Assembly (NCBI GenBank): GCA_045593325.1
Contig: JAZNWL010000066.1
Location: 1-13,172 of the forward strand
Length of the DNA: 13,172 nt
Direction: 5' to 3'
Source of the DNA: UMGS1484 sp045593325
Lineage (GTDB): Bacteria; Bacillota; Clostridia; Oscillospirales; Acutalibacteraceae
The notes under the pieces are model-generated. The model saw only the letters and a list, made by a program, of their open reading frames with translations. It was not told where the DNA came from and did not search any database. Made by a program: the position numbers and the translations under genes. This document shows, one piece after another, positions 13,168-13,172 of the stretch. Within the stretch, counting starts at the first letter, position 1. Each line of letters starts with the position of its first letter.

Positions 13168-13172
13168 ATATA

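Overview
The window looks like chromosomal DNA from a low-to-mid GC Firmicute, most likely an uncultured gut or anaerobic clostridium. This is inferred from several things together: a SigH (Spo0H)-type sigma factor, a YtrA-type GntR/ABC operon, strong AGGAGG-like ribosome binding sites, near-consensus sigma-A promoters with 17-bp spacers, a BspA-type leucine-rich-repeat protein, and dockerin type I modules. No phage, transposase, CRISPR or rRNA gene is visible.

Layout. Bases 1-1835 (minus strand) hold a three-gene operon: a YtrA-family repressor, an ABC ATPase and an ABC permease cut by the window edge. The genes overlap by 8 bp, and the promoter has a perfect 12+12 bp palindrome just downstream of the -10, followed by a roughly 285-nt structured leader. 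Bases 1849-3643 hold a secreted 547-residue LRR protein ending in a dockerin. Bases 3649-4718 hold a stand-alone E2-type acyltransferase-like protein. Bases 4814-5833 hold a SigH-like sigma factor followed by a zinc-ribbon protein, with an apparently degenerate tRNA between them. Bases 5834-6444 are non-coding and full of palindromes. Bases 6445-7416 hold a sugar-phosphate-type nucleotidyltransferase. From about 7470 the coding strand switches to plus: a 998-residue secreted protein with an N-terminal dockerin and a GH42-like region, a small PptA-like tautomerase overlapping a membrane acyltransferase, an ammonia-type NAD synthetase, and a small wrecked dockerin gene at the right end.

Most transcription units are short (one to three genes), each with a recognisable promoter and often its own terminator. 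The thread linking distant genes is the dockerin module. Two intact proteins and one relic carry near-identical 'DAL.ILKYAVGK' repeats, which suggests an extracellular, Ca-dependent dockerin system whose cohesin partners lie elsewhere in the genome. The points most worth a second look are the N-terminal dockerin enzyme, the dockerin relic, the degenerate tRNA, the palindrome cluster at 5986-6327, the GntR operator and leader, and a promoter that corrects the start codon of the nucleotidyltransferase.
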